Of a DNA stretch of 46,814 nt, positions 16,524 through 24,898 are shown piece by piece. The DNA comes from VGJV01 sp964646415. Its GTDB lineage: Bacteria > Patescibacteriota > Minisyncoccia > UBA6257 > 2-01-FULL-56-20. How positions within the stretch are numbered: the first letter of the stretch is position 1; each line of letters starts with the position of its first letter. The position numbers and the translations under genes were made by a program. The notes beneath the pieces are model-generated. The model was not told the DNA's origin. It was given only the letters and a program-made list of their open reading frames with translations, and made no database searches. The stretch spans positions 1 to 46,814 of the forward strand of contig CAZYEL010000007.1 of NCBI GenBank assembly GCA_964646415.1. Reading direction: 5' to 3'.

Positions 16524-18178
16524 ATTTTCTCCGGCTTCGATATGCCCAGCATCGTAAACACATTCCCCAAAACCGCAGCCACCCCCCGCACGAGGAGCAC
16601 TCGCGCCTCCTCAATTTCTTTCTCCACGCCTGCCACCCGCTCCTTCTCATAAAACCCGTGGAAGCTCTTCGCAATCGCGACTGCGTACTGCGCCAAGTGG
16701 TGCACGCGACGCGTCGCCGCCGCCTGGGCGACCATCGCGGGGAATTGCACCAGCGCGCGGATGAGCCGCAATTCGTTCTCCCCAGTAAGTCGCGCAAGCG
16801 CCTCCCTTCCTATCTGCCTTACTTGCCCTGAGCCCACCGAAGGGTCGCTTTTCACCTTCTCAATTATCTTGTTGGCGCGGACATACGCATACTGCGCGTA
16901 GTACACAGGATTCTTTGCGGAACGTTCTTTCGCGAGCCCCATGTCGAAGTCCATGTGCGACTCCGGTGCAACTTGGAGGAAAAAGAAGCGTGCGGCATCC
17001 GCGCCCACCTCGTCAATCAACTCTTCAAACATTACAAATTTCCCTTTTCGCTTGGACATTTTCACTTCCACTCCGTTTTCCACAAGCCGTATTGCCTGCG
17101 TCACAATGGCTTCAAACGCTTCAATGCCCACAAGCTCCGCCGCCACGCTGATACGTTTCACGTACCCGTAATGGTCGGGACCGAGTACGAGAATCTTGTC
17201 GCTGAATCCCCGCTTTTTCGTTTCAAGGAAATGCCCCGCATCGGCAAGGAAATACGTCGGATACTTGTCGCTTGTGATGAGCACCCTGTCTTTATCGTCG
17301 CCGAACTCCGTGGTCTTGAGCCACACGGCGCCTTCCGCGTCGTACACCATTCCCCTATCTTTGAAGATTGCAAGTGCCTTCTCGACAAATCCCTTCTCAT
17401 GAATATCTTTGTCTTCAGACGTCCACCGGTCGAAATGAATCCTCGCCTTCTCCTCAATCGCCCGGCGGATTTCTTTGAGCAAGTCCGCCGCCACGCACTT
17501 CCCCAGTGCGAGAGGGTCTGCGGCACTTCCCACTTCCGCCGGATGCGCTACCGCCCATTCCTTTATATACTCGCCCTTGTAAAACTTCTCTTCATCGGGA
17601 ATTTCCTTCGCCTCGCCGGAGCGGGTTGAATCCCCGCGAAGGCGGGCCGCTGCGGCGAGAATGGATTTCCCGAGCGTTAAAATCTGATTGCCGGTATCAT
17701 TCACATAGTATTCCCGCTCTACTTTTGCGCCGCAATGCATGAGCACATTCGCAAGCGCGTCGCCGAAAAAGCCGCCCCTCCCATTCGCGAGCGTGAGAGG
17801 CCCCGTGGGATTCGCGGAAATAAATTCGAGTTGGATCTTTTCGCCTCGGAGAAAATCGGATGACCCATACGAATCTCCTTTGCTAAGCATTTCTCCAAGC
17901 TCCTTCTGCAAAGCCGCGGGAGAAAGCCAAAAATTTATAAACCCGTTTGGGGTTGATTCAACTTTCTCAAAAAATCCCTTCTCTGCCGCTTTATATATTT
18001 TCTCTGCCAAGTCCCGCGCAACCGCGCCGGTATTAGATTTGGTTTCGCGCGCAATTGAAAAAGCGGCATTTGTCGCATAATGCCCATGACTTTCATCGTC
18101 CGAGACTTCAATAGAAACCGATGAAGGAATCGGCCGTTCCAATACACGCTCCAATATTGCTTTTATTTTATCCTGCAT
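16520..18178 (-). CDS. argS: Arginyl-tRNA synthetase
   Basis: Class I synthetase for tRNA-Arg, 552 residues from the ATG at 18178 (MQDKIKAILERVL); the longer open frame upstream is not family-like. Marks: the ArgRS N-terminal domain, ANPTGPLTLANGRGG as the HIGH region (about residues 115-130), VEREYYVNDTGNQ, KMSKRKGKFVMFEELIDEVG as the KMSK region, and a C-terminal anticodon domain (FHGFYEKERV). Two inserted repeat-encoded stretches are visible: GDSTRSGEA (hairpin near 17621-17646) and SDPSVGSGQVRQ (16818-16851). The TGA stop overlaps the ileS open frame by 4 bp, so the two synthetases form an operon. Confidence 0.95.
   Translation of the reverse strand: MQDKIKAILERVLERPIPSSVSIEVSDDESHGHYATNAAFSIARETKSNTGAVARDLAEKIYKAAEKGFFEKVESTPNGFINFWLSPAALQKELGEMLSKGDSYGSSDFLRGEKIQLEFISANPTGPLTLANGRGGFFGDALANVLMHCGAKVEREYYVNDTGNQILTLGKSILAAAARLRGDSTRSGEAKEIPDEEKFYKGEYIKEWAVAHPAEVGSAADPLALGKCVAADLLKEIRRAIEEKARIHFDRWTSEDKDIHEKGFVEKALAIFKDRGMVYDAEGAVWLKTTEFGDDKDRVLITSDKYPTYFLADAGHFLETKKRGFSDKILVLGPDHYGYVKRISVAAELVGIEAFEAIVTQAIRLVENGVEVKMSKRKGKFVMFEELIDEVGADAARFFFLQVAPESHMDFDMGLAKERSAKNPVYYAQYAYVRANKIIEKVKSDPSVGSGQVRQIGREALARLTGENELRLIRALVQFPAMVAQAAATRRVHHLAQYAVAIAKSFHGFYEKERVAGVEKEIEEARVLLVRGVAAVLGNVFTMLGISKPEKM
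16818..16851. repeat. GGCTCAGGGCAAG-type repeat inside argS
   Basis: Contains the 13-mer shared with trpS (here 16822-16834 on the complement) next to an imperfect palindrome CCACCGAAGGG. Encodes SVGSGQ in a C-terminal-domain loop. Confidence 0.6.
17617..17646. repeat. CCCCGC-GAA-GGCGGG hairpin repeat inside argS
   Basis: A GC-rich stem-loop translated as GDSTRSGE. A similar TCCCGC...GCGGGGA hairpin occurs at about 46149-46165. Confidence 0.55.
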
Positions 18179-18288
18179 ATTTTTGAATAATACAGCACTT
18201 TTCGCTACTTTGCCCCTTGAATTCCAATGGAAATAGTTGCAGTATACAGCCAGTCCTCCAGGGTCTTCTAGGGAAAATAACGCTGAAA

Positions 18289-18352
18289 GGGAGCTTAAGG
18301 AGGTGCTCCCATTTATTAAGGCGGAGCATGACCCCATGCGCCCGCCTTTTTT
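18289..18352 (+). ncRNA. Candidate small RNA: SD-displaying hairpin plus terminator
   Basis: Hairpin GGGAGC/GCTCCC (18289-18294, 18305-18310) presents the 10-nt loop TTAAGGAGGT, fully complementary to the 16S rRNA anti-SD end as generally conserved. A terminator-like structure follows (AGGCGG ... CCGCCT, 18319-18347, with an inner GCATG/CATGC stem) ending in six Ts. No ORF of note is present. Could be a regulatory RNA, a leader of smpB, or chance. Confidence 0.35.
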
Positions 18353-18358
18353 ATCCCT

Positions 18359-18412
18359 AAGAATCCCGAGGTTGAACATTCTGAATCCCTAAGCCACAAC
18401 CTTGGGATTCTT
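18359..18412. repeat. Long inverted repeat between argS and smpB
   Basis: 16-bp arms, AAGAATCCCGAGGTTG at 18359-18374 and its complement with one mismatch at 18397-18412, separated by 22 nt. Could form a hairpin in a leader transcript. Confidence 0.6.
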
Positions 18413-18455
18413 ATATGACCTCGCCCTAACACCGCTTCTTGTATAAAATGGAAGC

Positions 18456-18890
18456 ATGCAGACACTTGCAGAAAACCGGCGCGCAAAATTTGATTATGAG
18501 ATTTTAGAAACCTTTGAAGCGGGCATCGTTTTACGCGGGCATGAAGTGAAAAGCATAAAATCCGGAAAAATGGGGCTCGCGGGAAGCCGCGCGATTATTC
18601 GCGGCGGCGAAGCATTCCTTGTCGGCGCCCAAATTCCCCCCTACCAACCCTTGAACGTCCCGCCGGACTATGACCCCGCGGGCACGCGACGGCTGTTGCT
18701 CACGCACGATGAAATCAAGCGTCTTGTGGGCGCCTTGCGCGAGGGCACGACGCTCATTCCCCTAAACACGCACCTTAAAGGCAATCTCATAAAAATAGAA
18801 CTCGCCCTCGCCCGCGGGAAAAAGAAACAGGACAAGCGGGAAGATATGAAAAAGAAGTCCGCGCGGCGCGAGATGCGGCAAGCCAGTTAA
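18456..18890 (+). CDS. smpB: SsrA-binding protein SmpB
   Basis: Binds tmRNA and delivers it to stalled ribosomes. 144 residues, family length; motifs AENRRAKFDYEILETFEAGIVL, GHEVKSIKSGK, DYDPAGTRRLLLT and the basic C-terminal tail KKKQDKREDMKKKSARRE that contacts the decoding centre. A TATAAA hexamer (18442-18447) 8 nt before the ATG suggests leaderless transcription. Its RNA partner ssrA is at 28787-29100 rather than adjacent. Confidence 0.96.
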   Translation: MQTLAENRRAKFDYEILETFEAGIVLRGHEVKSIKSGKMGLAGSRAIIRGGEAFLVGAQIPPYQPLNVPPDYDPAGTRRLLLTHDEIKRLVGALREGTTLIPLNTHLKGNLIKIELALARGKKKQDKREDMKKKSARREMRQAS

Positions 18891-18904
18891 ATCACCCCGA
18901 AGTC

Positions 18905-18938
18905 TGTACACTGTTCTACGATCGTAGAACGGTGTACA
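18905..18938. repeat. 34-bp palindrome after smpB
   Basis: 17-bp arms centred on CGATCG (TGTACAC...GTGTACA) with one mismatch. No T-run follows, so it is an imperfect candidate for a terminator; the rest of 18939-19071 shows nothing else. Confidence 0.6.
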
Positions 18939-19071
18939 CGGTAAAAACTGCCGGGTAAAAATAAGACGAGCGCCGTAGTTGTCTACTACGCCGTCAATTT
19001 TGAACCTCCATTCTCCCCTTTTAGTGCTCCGGCGTGTGCGGGGTAGCTATGCCGGATTTGAATTGGGCGGG

Positions 19072-19443
19072 CTATGGAACAGCCGGCCCAGGCGACGGGG
19101 GCGGCGGCACGTCCGAGACGACATCCGTCGCAGCGAAAAGCTCGGGGGTAAGCTCGTGAAGGTTAAATCCCCAATACTCACTGAAGCCGAGCCGGGTTTT
19201 TGGCCCGATCTTGCCGTCAACTTCGATTTTCTCTCCACTCTTCCCGCGCCGCTTGTTGATCCGCCTCTGCATGACCTTCACCGCCTTCGTCATCTGCGGC
19301 CCATACTCCGCATCGACTGTGAGATTTGGACTTGCACTCGCGCCCTTGAGAAAAATCTGGGCCGCTGCAACATCCCCTCCGATCATCCCTTCCTTGAGGT
19401 ACTCTCTGACAAACTGACCATTGCTTTCGGTGCTACCGCACAT
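19072..19443 (-). CDS. Peptidoglycan-binding-domain-like protein
   Basis: 123 residues from ATG 19443, which has an AGGAAGGAG SD 9 nt upstream. Residues 18-80 resemble a peptidoglycan-binding type 1 repeat: MIGGDVAAAQIFLKG, then AEYGPQMTKAVKVMQRRIN and VDGKIGPKTRLGFSEY, with the characteristic DGxxGPxT. Ends in a Pro-rich tail. No signal peptide is visible, so it may be cytoplasmic, a truncated gene, or a product of IS30 insertion 90 bp upstream that removed the true N-terminus. Confidence 0.5.
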   Translation of the reverse strand: MCGSTESNGQFVREYLKEGMIGGDVAAAQIFLKGASASPNLTVDAEYGPQMTKAVKVMQRRINKRRGKSGEKIEVDGKIGPKTRLGFSEYWGFNLHELTPELFAATDVVSDVPPPPSPGPAVP

Positions 19444-19535
19444 AAGTACAAGCTCCTTCCTGACTGTTTGATGGTTAATCTTTCGTTTCTGCCCTTCCAG
19501 AATAGAATTTTCATATCAACCCGCATTCCCTTTTG

Positions 19536-20582
19536 AATTAGGACACTTCAGCGCGACAATACAGCTATGAAAAAAAGAAATGGCGGCAGCTCGCCAGGAG
19601 CGACCGCCGCGAGATTGGAGGATTTTGTGCAAAAGGATACGGCATACGCCGCATTGCGCGGCTCATGGGGCGCAGTCCGAACACCATCTCGAAAGAGATA
19701 TGTCTGAACAGTGTGCGGGGAACGTATGTGCCAGAAAAAGCCCATCACAAGGCATATGTGCGAAGAAAGTATGCGAAATACCAAGGCATGAAGATCGTGC
19801 ATCATGCCGCGCTCCGCACGGAAGTGGGATGGCGTCTCCTCGATGACCAGTCGCCTTCCGCAGTCGCCCGTCGGATCACGAACCGCGAGACATACCTCCC
19901 TTCGATATCCAAGAACGCCGTCTATCGGTATATCGCATCGGTCTGTGGAAGAAAGAGCGAAACGCACCGGTTTTTGAGAAAACGGCGCAGGGGAAGGAAA
20001 CGCGGGAGCAAAAAGTCCCTTTCCGCGCGCACCTTCATCGACCAGCGACCCGCATATATCAATGGGAGAAACCGCATCGGGGATGTTGAGGCGGATTTCA
20101 TCCTGTCGGGAAAGTCAGGGAAAGGAATACTCCTCACGGTGGCTGACCGCAGAAGCCGCGTTTCCTGCATCGAGCAGATTGGCGGCGTCTCCATCGAGAA
20201 TGTCCACTGGGCATTCCTGCGCATCAAGAAGAAGTTTCCCGAAATGCGCACGATGACCACGGACAATGATATTCTCTTTGAGCGGCACAAAGAGCTTGGG
20301 AAGCTCCTTCACATCGTCATATATTTCTGCCACCCGTATCACTCATGGGAGAAGGGCTCGATTGAACATACGAATGGCGTGATACGGCGCGACATTCCCA
20401 AAGGAAGCGACCTCTCCCGCTACTCAAAGAGATATATCCACAACCTTGAGGCGAAGCTCAACCGGAGGCCTATGGCGTGCCTCAAGGACAGGACGCCCCA
20501 AGAAGTTCTGGATATCTATCGCAGAAGAGTGCAAAGCAACAAAAAACGCGCCGGAGCGCGATGAAAGAAGGTGTCCTAATTG
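19536..20582 (+). mobile_element. IS30-family insertion sequence
   Basis: Ends are inverted: AATTAGGACAC-TTC at about 19536-19549 and its near-complement GAAGGTGTCCTAATT at 20568-20582. One transposase gene fills the inside. A clear target duplication is not visible. The element lies between the peptidoglycan-binding-like gene and the toxin-antitoxin pair. Confidence 0.8.
19567..20564 (+). pseudogene. IS30-family transposase, frame broken at an A7 run
   Basis: DDE transposase. The catalytic core is open from 19665: GDVEADFI (first Asp), TTDND (second Asp), and WEKGSIEHTNG (Glu). The usual IS30 N-terminus with its helix-turn-helix is encoded upstream in the same frame (WRQLARSDRREI, GYGIRRIARLMGRSPNTISKEI), but the ATG at 19567 is one base out of phase. 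The shift falls in seven consecutive As (19570-19576); eight would restore a 333-residue protein. Transcriptional or translational slippage on the A-run, a recent mutation, or a sequencing error all fit. Confidence 0.8.
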
Positions 20583-20655
20583 AGGGGGGATGGCGGGCAA
20601 AAAGGGCTGGCGAGATAGTAATACACCAAGCCCCATGTGTCAAGGAAAATCTCCC

Positions 20656-20898
20656 TTACAAACCCCTGTACGTTTTCTCGTTCCGCCTATCTATGGCAAG
20701 AACAAAAATCCCTCCATCACGCAGCTGATAAATAATCCGTACGTCGCCCTTCCGCACACGGAAAATATCCTCGCGCCCCTTGAGCTTTTTGATGTCCAGT
20801 CCCTTCGCGCTGCCGGACTGAAGACGGGTAAGAATTTCCTTCGCCCATCCGCGCTCCCGAACACTCAACCGAGCAAGTGCCTTCTCCAGTTTATCCAT
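20656..20898 (-). CDS. RelE/ParE-family toxin
   Basis: 80 residues with the RelE/ParE toxin pattern: LSVRERGWAKEILTRLQ, then DIKKLKGREDIFRVRKGDVRIIYQLRDGGIFVLAIDRRNEKTY. Basic residues and the (R/K)VGDYRIIY-like strand are typical of this fold, which cleaves ribosome-bound mRNA or attacks gyrase depending on subfamily; the subfamily cannot be told. Lies 6 bp downstream of its antitoxin gene in the same operon. Confidence 0.9.
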   Translation of the reverse strand: MDKLEKALARLSVRERGWAKEILTRLQSGSAKGLDIKKLKGREDIFRVRKGDVRIIYQLRDGGIFVLAIDRRNEKTYRGL

Positions 20899-20904
20899 CG
20901 AATA

Positions 20905-21123
20905 CTACAACCGAGCAAGAAGCTCTGCGATCGGCACTCCTCCTTTCTTGAATTTGGTAAAATCGATCACTCGTTCCCACAGTTCCTCATGTTCCGGCGA
21001 AGAGATTTTAAACACGGGTGTTGAGCGGCGCATGACAGTAAAAGACTCCCCCTTTTGCACCCGGGAAATATAACTCTCAACGTTTTCCCGCAATTCCTTG
21101 AGTCCCACCAATGAGTTCTTCAT
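20905..21123 (-). CDS. Phd/YefM-family antitoxin
   Basis: 72 residues: an N-terminal Phd/YefM DNA-binding domain (VGLKELRENVESYISRVQKGESFTVMRRSTPVFKI) and a C-terminal helix that should bind the toxin. Members repress their own operon at palindromes near the start. The antitoxin-then-toxin order and the short gap are as expected. It begins at 21123, just after a strong palindrome region (21153-21200) that could hold the operator or simply be a repeat. Confidence 0.88.
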   Translation of the reverse strand: MKNSLVGLKELRENVESYISRVQKGESFTVMRRSTPVFKISSPEHEELWERVIDFTKFKKGGVPIAELLARL

Positions 21124-21152
21124 AGTTAAAGTTTAACTTAAGATAACCTTCT

Positions 21153-21200
21153 GTCAACCCTTCGACGTCGCTCAGGGTTGACGCTGAGCTTGTCGAATAC
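21153..21200. repeat. Compound palindrome upstream of the toxin-antitoxin operon
   Basis: GTCAACCCT and AGGGTTGAC form a stem around TCGACGTCGCTC, and TTCGAC/GTCGAA motifs flank it. Shares the GCTCAGGG core with repeats inside trpS and argS. Confidence 0.6.
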
Positions 21201-21201
21201 G

Positions 21202-23025
21202 TCAAGCAACCTCCACCTGATAGCATTGCTCGCAATAAATTATGTATGGCGAGTCGGGCGCGTACGTCGTCTCGAATTCATTCGGGCACGGCGCATCGCC
21301 ATGCAAATGCGCGGCGGTATTTTTATACTCATTCTTATTTTCATTCTTCTCTCCCCCGCATGCGCATCGTCGGTGCCATAACTTGAGCGGGTTCCGTTGT
21401 GCGAGCCGCGCGTAATGGCGGCAGTTCGGGCAGAGGCGCGGGAGCGGAATGCCAAGCTTCCGCAAAAACTGCAGCTCCTGCGGAATAATCCGGAACGCCG
21501 CGGTGCATTGTTCATTGCATTCTCCTTTGTGCGCACATTCCAAGACCTCGCTCGTGATTGAGTCTTGCACATCACCAATCCGCGCAGGGATGTCTTTCGC
21601 AGAAATGGTCGGTATATGCTGTTTTTTCTCTGCATCTTTCCATCGAAGTCCTTTCTCCCGCGCCGCCTCTGGGGTAAGCGGGAAATATTCCTGCGCTACC
21701 GTTTCGTTGTACGCGAAGGGCGAAATCTCCAGCGGGAAAAACTCCCCGAATCGGTACGGAATCCCCTTGCCCCCTGTCCCTTGCCTGCCCGCCGAAGCTT
21801 CAGCGGAGGAGGGTCCCTTGTTACTGATATAGGGCATTGCTTTCATCTGCTCGACTATTTTCATTCTCACCTTCTCATACTCATCCTTCGCATACTGCTT
21901 GTTCAAAATGCAGTATTCTTTTTTCTTCAACCCGATACACCCGAAAAGATTGGAGGAATTGTAGCAATCATCGCAATAGTACGCGTCGTGCGTGTAGTAC
22001 ACGCGACTGCCGAACGCCACCCGCTCCGTCGCAAATCCGCTCACCAATTCAAGCGTAAGCTGCGCGCCCATTCCCACATGGTCAACGTCATAGCTGTCTT
22101 TCGCCTGCGTGGGAATGAAAAACGAATAGCGACAGTTCTCGCTCTCCGCGGCGGTGAAACACTCTTTGCAATTCTTCACATTATCGAGATCATCACCGGT
22201 CGAGCCCGCCGCGTTCCGTACCCACGCAAACCTACGAGGGAATGCGAGCGCATGCGCAACAAACTTCTCGCGCGCCGCCACAACGCCCCCAGAGGTGTCG
22301 AGCGCAAGCTCCTTCACACGCTTCTCGTGTTCCTCCTTCGAATACTGCTTATTCCAAATGCAGTGCGACGCATTCCGCAAGTTCGTGCATCCCACGCAAT
22401 TCTGGCAATTCCGGCAACCGTAGAGAAACCACGAATCCGAACAATCCTCCGAGAACGCGCTCATCCGCACACGGCTGCACCGCCGGAGGTGTACCGAGCC
22501 GTAGCACGATTCGCTCCGCTGGCAGAAATCCACGTCGGCGCAATCGGTGAGATATATGCTCTGGCTTGCGTACATGCAATCCTCGTAGTGATGCCCGCCG
22601 AACACGAGGTAGCAATTTTTTAAATACACGCCCCAGTTCGTATAGTCGCTTGCGGTCGCAAAATCAATGTAGAGCGCCCGGCGCGGAACCGCGCGCATAA
22701 GCTCATTAAACTGCTCAAAGAACGGGCGAGAAAAATCGTAATCGCGCCCATAGCCGAGCGGGTCCCACTTGTCGGACTGGTAGCACTCAACGCAATAGAC
22801 CGCATACGGCGCGTCCGGCGCATACATACTCACCACGCTTCTCTTGCACAAATCACACGGGCGCTTATAAAGTGCGCGCTCATTCCGGAACATCTGCCGC
22901 CGCACCATGCGGCACCGCGGGCAGAACGTCGGCGGCGGCACTTCAAGTCGCGCGTAGAACGCGCGGTCATCGGCATCAACCGCAAATGACAAGCCGCAGT
23001 TCTGGCACTCACAAGTCTCCGTCAT
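21202..23025 (-). CDS. Zinc-ribbon, Cys-rich repeat protein (paralog 1)
   Basis: 607 residues of a family seen in CPR genomes but of unknown role. N-terminal zinc ribbons: CQNCGLSF, CPRCRMVRRQMFRNERALYKRPCDLC, YCVECYQSDKWDPL. The middle (about residues 110-350) has spaced NCYL/DC/CxxC triplets resembling rungs of a parallel beta-helix. The C-terminus repeats ribbon motifs (CPNCRHYARL, CPNEFETTYAPDSPYIIYCEQCY). The last motif matches the N-terminal YAPDAPYAVYCVECYQ, so the protein is bookended by similar ribbons. A repeat-encoded insertion (GPSSAEASAGRQG, 21775-21826) lies after PYIS. No signal peptide. Start ATGAC is abutted by heptamer repeats. It could bind nucleic acid or metal; neither is shown. 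Confidence 0.8.
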   Translation of the reverse strand: MTETCECQNCGLSFAVDADDRAFYARLEVPPPTFCPRCRMVRRQMFRNERALYKRPCDLCKRSVVSMYAPDAPYAVYCVECYQSDKWDPLGYGRDYDFSRPFFEQFNELMRAVPRRALYIDFATASDYTNWGVYLKNCYLVFGGHHYEDCMYASQSIYLTDCADVDFCQRSESCYGSVHLRRCSRVRMSAFSEDCSDSWFLYGCRNCQNCVGCTNLRNASHCIWNKQYSKEEHEKRVKELALDTSGGVVAAREKFVAHALAFPRRFAWVRNAAGSTGDDLDNVKNCKECFTAAESENCRYSFFIPTQAKDSYDVDHVGMGAQLTLELVSGFATERVAFGSRVYYTHDAYYCDDCYNSSNLFGCIGLKKKEYCILNKQYAKDEYEKVRMKIVEQMKAMPYISNKGPSSAEASAGRQGTGGKGIPYRFGEFFPLEISPFAYNETVAQEYFPLTPEAAREKGLRWKDAEKKQHIPTISAKDIPARIGDVQDSITSEVLECAHKGECNEQCTAAFRIIPQELQFLRKLGIPLPRLCPNCRHYARLAQRNPLKLWHRRCACGGEKNENKNEYKNTAAHLHGDAPCPNEFETTYAPDSPYIIYCEQCYQVEVA

Positions 23026-23051
23026 TGGTTATCGGTTATTAGTTGCAAGTT
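23024..23051. repeat. Heptamer repeat at start of zinc-ribbon paralog 1
   Basis: Four 7-nt units (ATTGGTT, ATCGGTT, ATTAGTT, GCAAGTT), touching the start codon. The corresponding site of paralog 2 (24776-24796) has ATTAGTT units. Confidence 0.7.
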
Positions 23052-23055
23052 GTTT

Positions 23056-24777
23056 CTATGCAGTCTCCGCGTTATAGCATTGCTCACAATACACAATTTC
23101 TCTCCGCCTCGCCTCGCCGGAGCCTTCGGCGTAGCGCGGGTCCGGCGCAAACGTCGTTTCAAACTCGTTCGGGCAGGGCGCATCATCGTGGAAGTGCGCG
23201 GCAGTGTTACGATACGCGATACGCCCCGCGCTATTCGCTCCTTCACACAGACACTTTCTTCGCTGCAATTCAGCTGGAATAATCCGAAACGCGCTCGTAC
23301 ATTGCTCGTTGCCTTTTTCTCGATGTGCGCAAGCAACCACCTCTTGAGTGATTGAATCCGGCGCGTCTTTTATGTTGTCCGGCAAATCGGCTGGCTGTTT
23401 GGTAATCTTGTAACTGCGGGTTTCCGGTTCTTTCCAACCATATCCTTGCGTGAGCGCGCCCTCTTTCGTGAGCGGGAACCATTCTTGCGCAAGCGATTCA
23501 TTGTAAGCAAAAGGGCTTGTCTCTGCGGGGAAAAATTCTCCGTAGAGGCACTCGATGTTCCGCTTGTCCTTGTAAGGAAGTATGCTCATCTGCTCGCGGA
23601 TTTTCCCAATAAGTTTGTTATATTCCTCCTTCGAATATTCTTTATTGAGAATGCAGTAATTATTTTGCTTGAGCCCGACGCAGCCAAATGAATCGTGGGC
23701 CCCCACGCACGTATAGCAGTATTCCAAACGTGAGCATCCTTGATACAGCGTAACGCCGAACTTGCTCCCCTGATTGTTCGCGCCTGCGGCAATAATTTCG
23801 TAACAAAGCTCCGTATTCTCCATTGCGATCCAGATATCGCGGCAGTCTTTGAAGTTTTTCTCCATTAGCACGCAGTACGCACTGTCCTCGCCTTCGGAAG
23901 ACAAGAAGCACTGCGTGCAATTTTTGCAACTGCGAAGCATGTCGCCGGAGGAGTTCGCGGTTTGCTTGTTGATTGTCGCCGGATGAATTGACCGTCGGGA
24001 CAACTCTTCAAACTTTTTCTTCGCATCTTGATAGGTTGCGTATGAACCGGTGTCCCATAATTTTACTTTTTCGGCATAGCTTTCTTTTGTGTGCGGCTCG
24101 TTAAAAATGAAATAGGACTGATTGCGCAAGTTAATGCACCCGAAACAGCGAGATACTTCGCGGCAATGTGCGAGAAGCGCTGAGTCGCGCGACGTATGCG
24201 CATCAAAAGCCGACATGAGATTCTGGGACTGCGTACAGTAGGTTGCGTCGTACATGAAATCGCCTTGCGTGAGCCACATACTGTCACACGCATTCGTGCA
24301 ACGCACCACGCGCTCACAATACATAGAATCCTCGCACGACCACGAACCAAACAAGAGATAGCAATTCTTTAAGTCCAATGAGTAATTACAGTAGTCGCTC
24401 TCGGTAATGTTGGTGAGTGAAAGATTCGGCAAAGGCGCACGCTTAAGCAATTCCTTAAACTGAACGAAAAACGGTTTTGAGAAGTCGTACTCGGCGCCAA
24501 AATCCAGCGGGCTCCACTTGTCCGAATACCAGCATTGCGTGCAGTATACGAGTTTATGCCGTTCGGGAGCGTAGACGGAAAGCATGGATTTCTCGCACAG
24601 GTCGCAGCTACGGCGGTACAAGGTTCGCTCATTGCGCCACGTCATGCGGCGTTGCCGTCGGCATTGGGGGCAAAAAGTAGGGGGCGGGACCGATGCCTTC
24701 TTATAGAAGTTGAAGCCTTCGGGAGCAATCGTGAACTGGCTTTTACAGTTTTGGCAATTTCTTGTTCCGTCCGTCAT
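23056..24777 (-). CDS. Zinc-ribbon, Cys-rich repeat protein (paralog 2)
   Basis: 573 residues, tandem paralog of the preceding entry with the same architecture: CQNCKSQFTI, CPQCRRQRRMTWRNERTLYRRSCDLC, YCTQCWYSDKWSPLDFG, central NCYLLFGSWSCEDSMYC-type rungs, and a C-terminal APCPNEFETTFAPD...YCEQCY ribbon. Compared with paralog 1 it lacks the CPNCRHYARLAQ block, leaving one fewer ribbon. Insertion YAEGSGEARRRE within the last ribbon is encoded by a palindromic repeat (about 23100-23140). Order on the minus strand is paralog 2 then paralog 1, 30 bp apart, and both start MT(D/E); they probably arose by duplication and share a transcript. Function unknown. Confidence 0.8.
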   Translation of the reverse strand: MTDGTRNCQNCKSQFTIAPEGFNFYKKASVPPPTFCPQCRRQRRMTWRNERTLYRRSCDLCEKSMLSVYAPERHKLVYCTQCWYSDKWSPLDFGAEYDFSKPFFVQFKELLKRAPLPNLSLTNITESDYCNYSLDLKNCYLLFGSWSCEDSMYCERVVRCTNACDSMWLTQGDFMYDATYCTQSQNLMSAFDAHTSRDSALLAHCREVSRCFGCINLRNQSYFIFNEPHTKESYAEKVKLWDTGSYATYQDAKKKFEELSRRSIHPATINKQTANSSGDMLRSCKNCTQCFLSSEGEDSAYCVLMEKNFKDCRDIWIAMENTELCYEIIAAGANNQGSKFGVTLYQGCSRLEYCYTCVGAHDSFGCVGLKQNNYCILNKEYSKEEYNKLIGKIREQMSILPYKDKRNIECLYGEFFPAETSPFAYNESLAQEWFPLTKEGALTQGYGWKEPETRSYKITKQPADLPDNIKDAPDSITQEVVACAHREKGNEQCTSAFRIIPAELQRRKCLCEGANSAGRIAYRNTAAHFHDDAPCPNEFETTFAPDPRYAEGSGEARRREIVYCEQCYNAETA

Positions 24778-24796
24778 TAGTTATTAGTTATAAGTC
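24776..24796. repeat. Heptamer repeat at start of zinc-ribbon paralog 2
   Basis: ATTAGTT twice then ATAAGTC, overlapping the start codon on the minus strand. Confidence 0.7.
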
Positions 24797-24829
24797 TTTC
24801 TCATAGTCTGTCAATATTATCAATACTAT

Positions 24830-24851
24830 TTTCGTATAATTTTATACGAAA
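24830..24851. promoter_or_regulatory. Palindromic operator candidate for TrmB
   Basis: Perfect 10-bp arms TTTCGTATAA and TTATACGAAA with a 2-nt spacer, in the gap between the divergent zinc-ribbon operon and the TrmB gene. It embeds a TATAAT on both strands. A half-site is repeated at 5061-5090. Confidence 0.6.
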
Positions 24852-24898
24852 GTTCATAAAATGTTGCTAAATTGCTTATAGCTTGCTATATATTCCGT

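Noticed and set aside
16520..18379. 619-codon version of argS
   Set aside because: The first 67 codons are not ArgRS-like and overlap the hairpin/terminator region; the family start is at 18178.
18979..19536. 185-codon plus-strand frame over the peptidoglycan-binding-like gene
   Set aside because: The minus-strand gene has an SD and a domain-like pattern; the plus frame has neither.
21565..22623. 352-codon plus-strand frame over zinc-ribbon paralog 1
   Set aside because: The Cys-rich minus-strand protein and its paralog are clearly real; this frame is their complement.
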